5,619 nt of DNA from Candidatus Poseidoniaceae archaeon (GCA_013329865.1 DUJJ01000079.1:524-6142), one strand, 5' to 3'. Counted from the stretch's first letter, positions 1 through 5,619 are shown. Translations and numbers: made by a program. The notes: a model not told the origin generated them from the sequence alone.

Positions 1-1
1 G

Positions 2-2005
2 GTAAATCACAACTGGATTACTATCGAAAGCACTGATCAGCAAGCTGAGTTCAGTGTTGTTAGCGATGCTACCTCAGAAACCGTGCAATATTCTCAACTA
101 GTTAGCCTAGGACCTTACCCAGTAGGTGACTATTATTCAGTTAACGCTGCTTTTGGTGACGGTCAAGAGCGAGATGTGGTGATTAAACTACGAACCGGTT
201 CATCAACTGAACCATTCATTAACCACCTCTCTCTAAACCCAGATGAGAACTGTCGTTTTGGTATTTTGAGCGATATTTATGATAATCCAATCCCTAACGC
301 AGTAGTAACGATTGGTTCACATTCAGTATATACAGACGATGACGGTTTCTACCTCTTCTGTGGTCTGACCATTGGAAGTCAATACAACATAAGCGCAACC
401 AGCGGGCCCATTGAACTCGTTAGTCTATCGATGGTGGAAATTGATTCAGGAATAGGCTGGTTCAACATGACATCACAGATAATACCGGAAAAGCCAGCTG
501 CACCAGAATTTTTGCTACAAAGTTTTGACATGTCGATCGCTGAATCACCTCGTACAATAGACTGGAGCGGTGGAGATTACACTGACCACTTCGAATTGTT
601 CATTGATGGCGAACTTGCTTATCGTGGTTTCAACGAGTATTACGAATTTGCTCCAAGCGAGCCGGGTACCTACGTATTTTCATTGGTTGCAATTAATCCA
701 AATGGGACTACTGATGCAACCAAGAGCCTGACAGTCGTTGTTCTAGATGATGCAGGTGCTGGGTTCTGGAATGTGGGGATGAGTTGGTCATACGATGTAG
801 ACTACTACCCTGTTAGCAGTGATGGAACCCATAACGTAACCATGACGGTTGCTGGGACTGAATCAATGATCGATGCTTTCGGTAATCCACAGGATTGTTA
901 TCTCATGAAAGTTGTCGATGAATATGACAGCCCAGACAGGGTGAGATACCACTGGATTGATACCGATAATTTGCTCAAAGTTAGGACATACTCCGAAACC
1001 TCACAATACTTTGTCGACGGAACTATGGGATGGAGTTACACGACTGATGGCAATCAAGAAACTAATCTATTCTCTGGAACCGCTGCATTCGCACACTTCA
1101 ATCGAACTAACATAATCGGGGTCCCGGGACACCCAAACGGCTATGATGATACAACAAATACGGTAACGATTGTCGAGGGAGTCATAATTGAAACTCCTAG
1201 TGGCACTTACTCAACTACCTACTACAAGATAACAGATCAAAATGATAACGTAGACTCTTGGGAACTGTGGTATAATGACACGGTAAGGAACTGGGTCAAG
1301 ATTGTTGACAGGCTTCCTGGATCGCATTCAGAGTCAGTTACTTACCACTTAAACGGCTTCTCTGGAATGCCCTCCCAGCCACAGTTTGTTACCGAAACTT
1401 CAACGATAAACACCAAGCATTACACTGTTGAATGGGGTCCTTTTGCCAGCGCAACCTCATACGACCTGTTGCGCAACGGCGAGATAGTATATACTGGAGA
1501 GTCAACTAGTTTCGCAGTTGAAAATCAGGATGACGGTGTGTATGAATATCAAATCACAGCCCGGTTATTTTCTGGGTCGCAAGTCTCCAGTGAGGTAATT
1601 TCTATCGAGGTCGATTTCAAGATTCCAACCCCCGAATTAAATCTACCATATGCACAAGATCTTGCTGAAGACACTGGGCTATACATTGAATGGACGCAAA
1701 CCATTGATGCGGACTGGTATGCATTGCAACACACATCACCTGATGGCCTTGTAACAGAAGTTTACAATGGCACTGATAATTTCTTTACTTTTGATGAGTT
1801 AGAGGAAGGACAGAATAGATTCCGAGCGAACTTAGGGTTTGATGGGGGCAAGTATTCTGAGCTGTCAAATTCATCGTATGTCAATTTAATCACACCACCA
1901 ACTGATGAATCGAAAGATGTGAGTTTTGTTTCGCTGTTTGCCCTAGTTACCGTTATCGGACTGGCAGCGATTGTGCTAAACCAGCGTGGTGAGAATGATG
2001 AATGA
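2..2005 (+). CDS. Large modular surface protein, 5'-partial: CarboxypepD_reg-like and FnIII-like domains with C-terminal membrane anchor
   Basis: The frame stays open to the window edge, so this is the C-terminal 667 residues of a longer protein. The GTG at 83 is an internal valine codon, not a start. Counting the first visible codon (position 2) as residue 1, I see: a carboxypeptidase-regulatory-like domain at about 85-134 (pattern P-I-P-N-A-V-V-T-I followed by T-D-D-D-G-F-Y); an Ig/FnIII-like domain at about 167-249; a central domain at about 253-453, opening with W-N-V-G-M-S-W-S-Y; FnIII-like domains at about 457-537 and 541-632; and one hydrophobic helix at about 640-659 before a short acidic tail. 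Eight N-X-S/T sequons fit an exported, N-glycosylated protein. The likely topology is outside the cell, anchored by its C-terminus. No enzyme active site is evident. It overlaps the binding-protein gene by 8 nt, which suggests a role with the importer (inference). The domain calls come from pattern reading, not a profile search. Confidence 0.85.
   Translation, partial: VNHNWITIESTDQQAEFSVVSDATSETVQYSQLVSLGPYPVGDYYSVNAAFGDGQERDVVIKLRTGSSTEPFINHLSLNPDENCRFGILSDIYDNPIPNAVVTIGSHSVYTDDDGFYLFCGLTIGSQYNISATSGPIELVSLSMVEIDSGIGWFNMTSQIIPEKPAAPEFLLQSFDMSIAESPRTIDWSGGDYTDHFELFIDGELAYRGFNEYYEFAPSEPGTYVFSLVAINPNGTTDATKSLTVVVLDDAGAGFWNVGMSWSYDVDYYPVSSDGTHNVTMTVAGTESMIDAFGNPQDCYLMKVVDEYDSPDRVRYHWIDTDNLLKVRTYSETSQYFVDGTMGWSYTTDGNQETNLFSGTAAFAHFNRTNIIGVPGHPNGYDDTTNTVTIVEGVIIETPSGTYSTTYYKITDQNDNVDSWELWYNDTVRNWVKIVDRLPGSHSESVTYHLNGFSGMPSQPQFVTETSTINTKHYTVEWGPFASATSYDLLRNGEIVYTGESTSFAVENQDDGVYEYQITARLFSGSQVSSEVISIEVDFKIPTPELNLPYAQDLAEDTGLYIEWTQTIDADWYALQHTSPDGLVTEVYNGTDNFFTFDELEEGQNRFRANLGFDGGKYSELSNSSYVNLITPPTDESKDVSFVSLFALVTVIGLAAIVLNQRGENDE
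254..403 (+). other. Carboxypeptidase-regulatory-like domain (protein domain in surface protein)
   Basis: The encoded segment runs G-I-L-S-D-I-Y-D-N-P-I-P-N-A-V-V-T-I, then a T-D-D-D-G-F-Y-L-F turn, then a G-x-x-Y-N-I-S-A strand. This is the usual pattern of the small transthyretin-like beta-sandwich, in which a polar turn with D-G-F/Y precedes the strand that ends in a tyrosine. Such domains are structural spacers in secreted proteins of archaea and bacteria. The call rests on motif reading only. Confidence 0.6.
758..1360 (+). other. Central unassigned domain of the surface protein with two similar halves
   Basis: About 200 residues between the first and second FnIII-like domains match no family I can name. 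It begins with an aromatic F-W-N-V-G-M-S-W-S-Y segment and ends near S-V-T-Y-H-L-N-G-F. Two stretches look alike: one from about 851 to 991 and one from about 1178 to 1318. Each has a Y-x(1-2)-K-(I/V) strand, an acidic D/N-rich turn, an aromatic W-containing strand, then K-(I/V). A LolA/DUF3108-like curved sheet is one possibility, but that is a guess. The segment is otherwise rich in Thr, Asp and Tyr, with three of the protein's N-glycosylation sequons. Confidence 0.4.
1919..1978 (+). other. C-terminal transmembrane anchor of the surface protein
   Basis: About 20 residues, V-S-F-V-S-L-F-A-L-V-T-V-I-G-L-A-A-I-V-L, are uniformly hydrophobic. They are preceded by a polar T-P-P-T-D-E-S-K-D linker and followed by the short tail N-Q-R-G-E-N-D-E. 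This fits a single-pass anchor with the bulk of the protein outside. It lacks the PGF tripeptide and basic tail of archaeosortase substrates, so stable membrane anchoring is more likely than sortase processing. Confidence 0.75.
1988..1992 (+). promoter_or_regulatory. Ribosome-binding site (GGTGA) for the substrate-binding protein
   Basis: GGTGA lies inside the last codons of the surface-protein gene, 5 nt before the ATG at 1998 and only 2 nt before the ATG at 1995. The same GGTGA core stands 6 nt before the permease start, so 1998 is the preferred start. GTG codons at 1986 and 1989 overlap the site itself and are unlikely starts. Its position inside the upstream gene suggests translational coupling. 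Confidence 0.65.
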
Positions 2006-3086
2006 AAGCAAGAAACTCATTGCTATGCAACTGATAATGTTGATGTTACTAGGTTTCATTGGTTACAAGATGGTAATTGATAATGATTCACAACTCCTCG
2101 AGTCTGGAGCAATTGAAGTGCAAGACACTAATGGCGTTACCCACTACTTTGATGAGACACCTGATAGTGTTGTCATAACAAATACCTATGTTGCAACAGT
2201 CATGAGGATGCTTGAGGTTGATTTTTCAGTAATCAGTGGCATATCCGGTGATTTCATCGACTCAGACTTGTGGCCAGAGTTACAGGACACCGATGTTGTC
2301 CAATATTCAGCGCATTCTGAAATAGATTTCGAGGCACTGTTTGACGTTCGTCCCGATGTTTACATCGTTTTTGCTACCAACGGTATGGTAGATACCGACA
2401 TGATTAGAGACAAGTTAGAACCAGTTGGTATCAATGTGGTAGCGCTCGATTTCTACAAATATGACTCTCTGAGGGATGAAATGTCTGTGATTGCTAAATT
2501 ATTCGGAAAAGAGGATAAACTTGGCGAGATTTTTACCGAATTCGATGAATTGGAGGAACTAGTTAATTCTCGAATTCAAAACGTTCCCGATAGCGACAAA
2601 CCGAGCGTCGTGATGGAGCACCACGCTTCACTGACTAGAGATCCGGTAGTTCTGACTGCTAGCTCACAATGGAATGATTTGATTTCAATGGCAGGCGGAG
2701 TAAACGTATTTGCTGATCTCATCGGCCATACCACGCATGTCGACCTCGAGGCAATAATTGATAGTAATCCTGATTATTTGATGTTTGATGGAATTACTTT
2801 TGAGATTGGTTATGACGATTATGATCCAAATGATCAGTGTGACTCACATTTTGGTTTTATTGCAGATCGTGCCGGCTTTGACGAACTTACTGCGATAAAG
2901 CAGAATCAAATGTTTGTCATGGCGGGAGAATTTGCAGGTCCTATGATGATTCATGGATTACCAACCTTAGCAAAATCTCTTCATCCAAATTTGTTTGAAG
3001 ATGTTGACACTGAACAAATTCTTGATGACTACTTCACCCGATATCATGGAACTGACCGAATTGGCAAATTTGTCTGTGTAGCTTAG
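1998..3086 (+). CDS. ABC importer substrate-binding protein, iron-complex/cobalamin/heme class (Peripla_BP_2, COG0614-like)
   Basis: This 362-residue protein should capture a metal complex (ferric siderophore, heme or corrinoid) outside the membrane and deliver it to the permease encoded next. After a short polar start (M-N-E-S-K-K) comes a hydrophobic segment at about residues 7-26, which reads as an uncleaved anchor or a signal peptide. No lipobox cysteine follows, so it is not a typical lipoprotein. The mature part opens with the class signature V-Q-D-T-N-G-V-T-H-Y-F-D-E-T-P-D-S-V-V-I, then D-F-E-A-L-F-D-V-R-P-D-V-Y-I-V, a long helical linker around residues 165-195, and a second lobe with W-N-D-L-I-S-M-A-G-G-V-N-V-F-A-D. 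The C-terminus (H-G-L-P-T-L-A-K-S-L-H-P near 317-328, then F-T-R-Y-H-G) resembles versions I associate with archaeal and anaerobe importers. The start at 1998 is chosen from RBS spacing. Substrate cannot be set from sequence. Confidence 0.87.
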   Translation: MNESKKLIAMQLIMLMLLGFIGYKMVIDNDSQLLESGAIEVQDTNGVTHYFDETPDSVVITNTYVATVMRMLEVDFSVISGISGDFIDSDLWPELQDTDVVQYSAHSEIDFEALFDVRPDVYIVFATNGMVDTDMIRDKLEPVGINVVALDFYKYDSLRDEMSVIAKLFGKEDKLGEIFTEFDELEELVNSRIQNVPDSDKPSVVMEHHASLTRDPVVLTASSQWNDLISMAGGVNVFADLIGHTTHVDLEAIIDSNPDYLMFDGITFEIGYDDYDPNDQCDSHFGFIADRAGFDELTAIKQNQMFVMAGEFAGPMMIHGLPTLAKSLHPNLFEDVDTEQILDDYFTRYHGTDRIGKFVCVA

Positions 3087-3090
3087 GTGA
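3086..3090 (+). promoter_or_regulatory. Ribosome-binding site (GGTGA) supporting a TTG start of the permease
   Basis: GGTGA overlaps the final base of the binding-protein stop codon and sits 6 nt before a TTG at 3097. An in-frame TAG at 3094-3096 directly precedes that TTG, so no start further upstream is possible. This is the main evidence that the permease begins with TTG. Confidence 0.7.
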
Positions 3091-3096
3091 GGTTAG

Positions 3097-4230
3097 TTGT
3101 GGAGAATAGACGAGGTCTTCGACTCTACAACCGAGGAATCCGGTGACTTAGCCGACCGCATTGAGCAGAGGGCCAAACGCCAAAAATTCTACATCTTCTT
3201 GATGCTTGTTTCAACTGCATTAGTGGCTATTTTTTCGATGGGGCTTGGTTCGTCGAAATCACTGAGTTTTTCTAAAATTATCATGATTATACTTGGCTTA
3301 GAAACCCCGACGGACATTCAGGAAAGCATCCTAATCAACATTCGGTTACCCAGAGTAATGATGGCTATTTTTGCTGGTGCAGCCCTGGCCACAGCGGGGA
3401 CTTTGATGCAAGGCAGTTTGGGTAATCCACTAGTCTCGCCGCTAACCTTAGGAGTTGCGTCAGGAGCATCATTGGGTGCAGCATTAGCAATCATACTAGG
3501 ATTTTCGGTAATCGATGTACCGGTCTTTGACAATATGGTTTATACCACTTTGATGGAATTTATTCCAAACACCTTAATCGTCGTAAATACTTTTATTTTT
3601 TCACTCATCGTTGTATTCATTGTCATAAAGCTCGGAGAATTAAGAGGGGTTTCTGCAGAGTCATATATTTTAGTTGGCATCGCAATTACCTTCATCAACG
3701 GCGCAATCGTTGAATCGCTGGTCTACTTTGCCACCCCACAGCAATTAGCACAATTGACTCATTGGTCATTCGGTAGTGTCAGGCGACCTGATCTAACCAC
3801 AGTATTGTTTGTTGGATTTATTCTTACATTGCTCTATCCTCGCCTGATAAAATATTCCTGGGATTTGAATACTCTTGCTATTGGTGGGGATGATTTTGCC
3901 ATATCTACGGGCGTCGATCCCGGGTTATTACGCAGAAAAATCCTCGTAATCTCAGCGTTTGCTACGTCGATAATTATCGCTTTTACTGGTTTGATTGGCT
4001 TCGTTGGTCTTGCCGCACCACACATCGCAAGATTGATTGTGGGCAATGATTATCGTCGATTGGTTCCGTCATCGGCATTAATTGGCGCACTGCTTGTCTT
4101 GGTTGCCGACACCATCGGCGGCACATTATTTTCCCCAGTGGTGTTGCCGGTTGGGATCATGTTGTCGATAATAGGTGGACCATTCTTCCTGTATTTGCTA
4201 TTGAGTAAAAGGAGTGGTGCCCATGGCTAA
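3097..4230 (+). CDS. ABC importer permease, FecCD/BtuC family
   Basis: This 377-residue integral membrane protein should form, as a homodimer, the translocation channel for the ligand brought by the upstream binding protein. A charged cytoplasmic N-terminus of about 30 residues, acidic and then basic, precedes the first helix (about 31-50). Alternating hydrophobic segments are compatible with the family's usual ten helices. Family motifs are clear: R-L-P-R-V at 83-87, A-G-A-A-L-A-T-A-G-T-L-M-Q leading to N-P-L-V-S-P at 110-115, L-G-V-A-S-G-A just after it, and G-L-I-G-F-V-G-L-A-A-P-H at 298-309 followed by I-A-R-L. The C-terminal L-P-V-G-I and G-G-P-F-F-L-Y-L-L-L are also typical. The A-D-T-I-G-G segment has Gly where many relatives have Arg. 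The gene starts with TTG 10 nt after the binding-protein stop and overlaps the ATPase gene by 8 nt. It is slightly longer than typical members because of the N-terminal tail. Confidence 0.93.
   Translation: MWRIDEVFDSTTEESGDLADRIEQRAKRQKFYIFLMLVSTALVAIFSMGLGSSKSLSFSKIIMIILGLETPTDIQESILINIRLPRVMMAIFAGAALATAGTLMQGSLGNPLVSPLTLGVASGASLGAALAIILGFSVIDVPVFDNMVYTTLMEFIPNTLIVVNTFIFSLIVVFIVIKLGELRGVSAESYILVGIAITFINGAIVESLVYFATPQQLAQLTHWSFGSVRRPDLTTVLFVGFILTLLYPRLIKYSWDLNTLAIGGDDFAISTGVDPGLLRRKILVISAFATSIIIAFTGLIGFVGLAAPHIARLIVGNDYRRLVPSSALIGALLVLVADTIGGTLFSPVVLPVGIMLSIIGGPFFLYLLLSKRSGAHG
4211..4214 (+). promoter_or_regulatory. Ribosome-binding site (GGAG) for the ATPase
   Basis: GGAG lies 8 nt before the ATG at 4223, inside the end of the permease gene, with a GGTG (4216-4219) just after it. 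This placement favours the ATG at 4223 over an in-frame GTG at 4214, which would overlap the site itself. The resulting 8-nt overlap with the permease gene suggests coupled translation. Confidence 0.55.
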
Positions 4231-5044
4231 ACAATCAACTAAAGAGAATTTCACCTCATTAGTCGAGGTAACTGGACTGAAGTTTTCTTATGGCGAAAAG
4301 GAAATTCTAAATGACATTTCATTTACTGTCAAGCCCAATTGTCTGGTTGCAGTATTAGGGGTCAATGGTACTGGGAAATCTACCCTCATAAAGTGCCTCA
4401 ACAAGATTAACCAAATAAACGATGGAGAGGTCCGTATTCTTGGCCAATCTATTGAGGACCTAAGCATCAACGAACTGGCCAAAAAAGTGGCATATGTTCC
4501 GCAAAATGTCTCGACCAGTTTCCCAATCGACGTCTACGATGTAATTCTTCTAGGTAGGCGGCCATACCTTACCTGGAGTGTCGGCGAGGATGATCGCAGA
4601 ATCGTTGCTAGAATTATTGAAAAGCTGAAACTAGAGGAATTTGCCTTTCGTAAATTCCACACCTTATCAGGTGGCGAACAACAAAAAGTGATGATTGCTA
4701 AAGCAATTGCACAACAACCACAGATATACTTATTTGATGAGCCGACGAGTAGTTTAGATCTGTTTAGTCAGTATGATATTTTAACCCAAATCAAGAATTT
4801 AGTGAGCGATGAGGCCAATTCTTGCAGTGCAATTGTTGCCATGCATGACATAAATTTAGCAAGCAAATTTGCTGATATGATTCTAGTTATTCACGACTCA
4901 AAAATATATTGTTATGACAAACCATGCATTGCATTAAACATGACCACTGTTTCCGAGGTATACAGCGTGGAGGCCGAGGTACTGAAAACGGATGAATTAG
5001 GTTCACCAATCATCAATGTGCTAAGGCCAAAAAAAGAGGAATAA
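4223..5044 (+). CDS. ABC importer ATP-binding protein, FecE/BtuD/FepC-type
   Basis: This 273-residue cytoplasmic ATPase powers the FecCD-family permease encoded just upstream. All nucleotide-binding elements are present: an A-loop tyrosine (Y23), Walker A G-V-N-G-T-G-K-S-T at 46-54, Q-loop Y-V-P-Q with Q94, signature L-S-G-G-E at 148-152, Walker B I-Y-L-F-D-E with the catalytic glutamate E173, D-loop S-S-L-D at 176-179, and switch histidine H208. The V-I-L-L-G-R-R-P-Y stretch after the Q-loop (107-115) is characteristic of iron-chelate/B12 importer ATPases and contacts the permease. Walker A departs slightly from the usual G-P-N-G-S/C-G-K-S-T, but every catalytic residue is kept. The last 30 or so residues form the short C-terminal extension common in the family. 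It overlaps the permease gene by 8 nt and ends 2 nt before the flavodoxin gene. Confidence 0.94.
   Translation: MAKQSTKENFTSLVEVTGLKFSYGEKEILNDISFTVKPNCLVAVLGVNGTGKSTLIKCLNKINQINDGEVRILGQSIEDLSINELAKKVAYVPQNVSTSFPIDVYDVILLGRRPYLTWSVGEDDRRIVARIIEKLKLEEFAFRKFHTLSGGEQQKVMIAKAIAQQPQIYLFDEPTSSLDLFSQYDILTQIKNLVSDEANSCSAIVAMHDINLASKFADMILVIHDSKIYCYDKPCIALNMTTVSEVYSVEAEVLKTDELGSPIINVLRPKKEE
5036..5040 (+). promoter_or_regulatory. Ribosome-binding site (GAGGA) for the flavodoxin
   Basis: GAGGA at the very end of the ATPase gene lies 6 nt before the ATG at 5047. It is a good match to the archaeal anti-Shine-Dalgarno sequence and fixes the flavodoxin start. Confidence 0.55.
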
Positions 5045-5046
5045 AT

Positions 5047-5502
5047 ATGACAAAAAAGATTTTGATATTATACGGAACGGAAACTGGTAACTCGGAATTG
5101 TTAGCTATGGATGCAGAAAAGATGGCCGCTGATAGCGGCTTAGACGCAACCATCAACGGCATGGATGAGGTTACCGTTGCCGATATGCAAGAACATGACA
5201 ACCTGATTATAGTGTGTAGCACATGGGGTGACGGCGAGCAGCCTGACAATGCTATCGACCTATACGAGGCTGCAACAGAAGCTGGAGATGATGATTTTAG
5301 TAATCTCAACTTCGCAGTATTAGCGTTAGGTGACACGGCCTTCGATTTGTTCTGCGAGGCCGGAATCCAGTGGGATGATGTGTTAGAACAGAAAGGCGGC
5401 AATAGAATCAATGACAGAATAGATTGTGATACCGATTACGATGACGAGGCTGAAGAATGGTTGGAAGAAACCATTGGCCTCTTCGTCGAAAATGGGGCAT
5501 GA
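5047..5502 (+). CDS. Stand-alone flavodoxin resembling the FMN domain of sulfite reductase flavoprotein (CysJ-like/MioC-like)
   Basis: This 151-residue soluble protein should bind FMN and act as a one-electron carrier. The phosphate-binding loop Y-G-T-E-T-G-N-S is at 9-16. The first isoalloxazine loop is S-T-W-G-D-G-E-Q-P-D-N-A at 58-69, with W60 as the likely stacking aromatic. The second is L-G-D-T-A-F-D-L-F-C at 94-103, with F99 in the usual tyrosine position. The following stretch, with G-G-N-R-I-N-D-R-I-D at 117-126 and a closing E-E-W, matches the pattern seen in CysJ (G-G-E-R-L-L-D-R-V-D). No NADPH/FAD reductase module follows, so it is a single-domain protein that depends on a partner. 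It is very acidic: I count 38 Asp/Glu against 6 Lys/Arg. It sits 2 nt after the ATPase gene. Possible jobs are reductive metal release or electron supply to sulfite reductase; the sequence alone does not decide. Confidence 0.9.
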   Translation: MTKKILILYGTETGNSELLAMDAEKMAADSGLDATINGMDEVTVADMQEHDNLIIVCSTWGDGEQPDNAIDLYEAATEAGDDDFSNLNFAVLALGDTAFDLFCEAGIQWDDVLEQKGGNRINDRIDCDTDYDDEAEEWLEETIGLFVENGA

Positions 5503-5506
5503 TAGG

Positions 5507-5619
5507 ATGTCAAGTGACGAAATACTTGCTGCGGAAATAAATTCTAGAAAAAATGAAAATCCAGCCAAGAATGTCCTTCAGTGGATGATTGATGTTGGAC
5601 ATGGTGTGCTTTCAACGAT
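5507..5619 (+). CDS. 3'-truncated gene of unknown function, tentatively CysH-like N-terminus
   Basis: An ATG 4 nt after the flavodoxin stop opens a frame that runs without a stop to the window end, giving 37 codons (M-S-S-D-E-I-L-A-A-E...). A weak TGAT match to the anti-Shine-Dalgarno at 5500-5503 precedes it. An in-frame ATG at 5492 is an alternative that would overlap the flavodoxin by 11 nt. The fragment begins with an acidic helix and a polar K-N-E-N-P-A-K-N segment. It ends in V-L-Q-W-M-I-D-V-G-H-G-V-L-S-T. An I/L-x-W helix followed by a strand ending L-S-T is how PAPS/APS reductases (CysH) approach their P-loop (S-T/S-S-F-G), and the CysJ-like flavodoxin next door would fit. However, the P-loop itself lies beyond the edge, so this is only a hypothesis. 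Confidence 0.6.
   Translation, partial: MSSDEILAAEINSRKNENPAKNVLQWMIDVGHGVLST

Noticed and set aside
83..85. GTG as start codon of the surface protein
   Set aside because: The same frame is open to the left edge for 27 more codons with protein-like sequence and no RBS before the GTG, so it is an internal valine codon of a gene cut by the window.
1986..1988. GTG start for the binding protein
   Set aside because: It overlaps the GGTGA site that serves the ATG at 1998, and it has no RBS of its own.
1919..2002. PGF-CTERM or LPXTG sorting signal on the surface protein
   Set aside because: No PGF or LPXTG tripeptide precedes the hydrophobic helix, and the tail is acidic with only one Arg.
3230..3235. 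Run of six T as an archaeal terminator
   Set aside because: It lies inside the first membrane helix of the permease gene, where T-rich codons are expected. The same holds for the T-rich stretch at 3591-3601.
3318..3533. Minus-strand open frame within the permease gene
   Set aside because: It is a shadow of the well-supported FecCD permease reading frame, as are the similar minus-strand frames at 1549-1734, 3834-4046, 4288-4482 and 5383-5568.
4214..4216. GTG start for the ATPase
   Set aside because: It overlaps the GGAG ribosome-binding site. The ATG at 4223 has proper spacing and gives a family-typical N-terminus.
4901..4910. AT-rich AAAATATATT as an internal TATA box for the flavodoxin
   Set aside because: It is within ATPase coding sequence, about 137 nt from the flavodoxin start, with no clear BRE. 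It is most simply explained by Lys-Ile-Tyr codons.
5013..5411. 132-residue open frame on the minus strand
   Set aside because: It lies wholly antisense to the end of the ATPase gene and the flavodoxin, both with clear family motifs. Its translation shows no recognisable domain.

Overview
The window reads as one tightly packed plus-strand operon, cut at both ends, most likely from an archaeon. Three things point that way. The ribosome-binding sites have GGTGA-type cores, which match the 3' end of archaeal 16S rRNA. The first protein is an extracellular, sequon-rich beta-sandwich protein held by a single C-terminal membrane helix. The binding protein has an N-terminal membrane anchor and no lipobox cysteine. 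A euryarchaeal or Thermoplasmatota-like lineage is my best guess. The exact taxon cannot be read from this sequence, and base composition is moderately AT-rich throughout.

Layout: (1) 2-2005, the C-terminal 667 residues of a large surface protein: a carboxypeptidase-regulatory-like domain, an Ig/FnIII-like domain, a central domain with a possible internal duplication, two more FnIII-like domains, and a C-terminal membrane anchor. (2) 1998-3086, the substrate-binding protein of an iron-complex/cobalamin/heme-type ABC importer. (3) 3097-4230, its FecCD/BtuC-family permease, starting with TTG. (4) 4223-5044, its ATPase. (5) 5047-5502, a small, extremely acidic flavodoxin whose motifs match the FMN domain of sulfite reductase flavoprotein (CysJ). 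(6) 5507 to the window end, the first 37 codons of another gene, with a tentative resemblance to the N-terminus of PAPS/APS reductases.

Junctions are 8-nt overlaps (genes 1/2 and 3/4) or gaps of 2 to 10 nt, so the six genes are probably co-transcribed and in part translationally coupled. No promoter, terminator, RNA gene, repeat array or mobile element is visible, and no intergenic stretch exceeds 10 nt. The operon's start and end lie outside the window.

Working model (inference): the surface protein may help present or capture ligand outside the cell. The binding protein, permease and ATPase import a metal complex or corrinoid/heme. The flavodoxin supplies low-potential electrons, either for reductive release of the imported metal or for assimilatory sulfite reduction. 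If the last gene is CysH-like, the sulfur option becomes more likely and the operon would link metal-cofactor uptake to sulfur assimilation.
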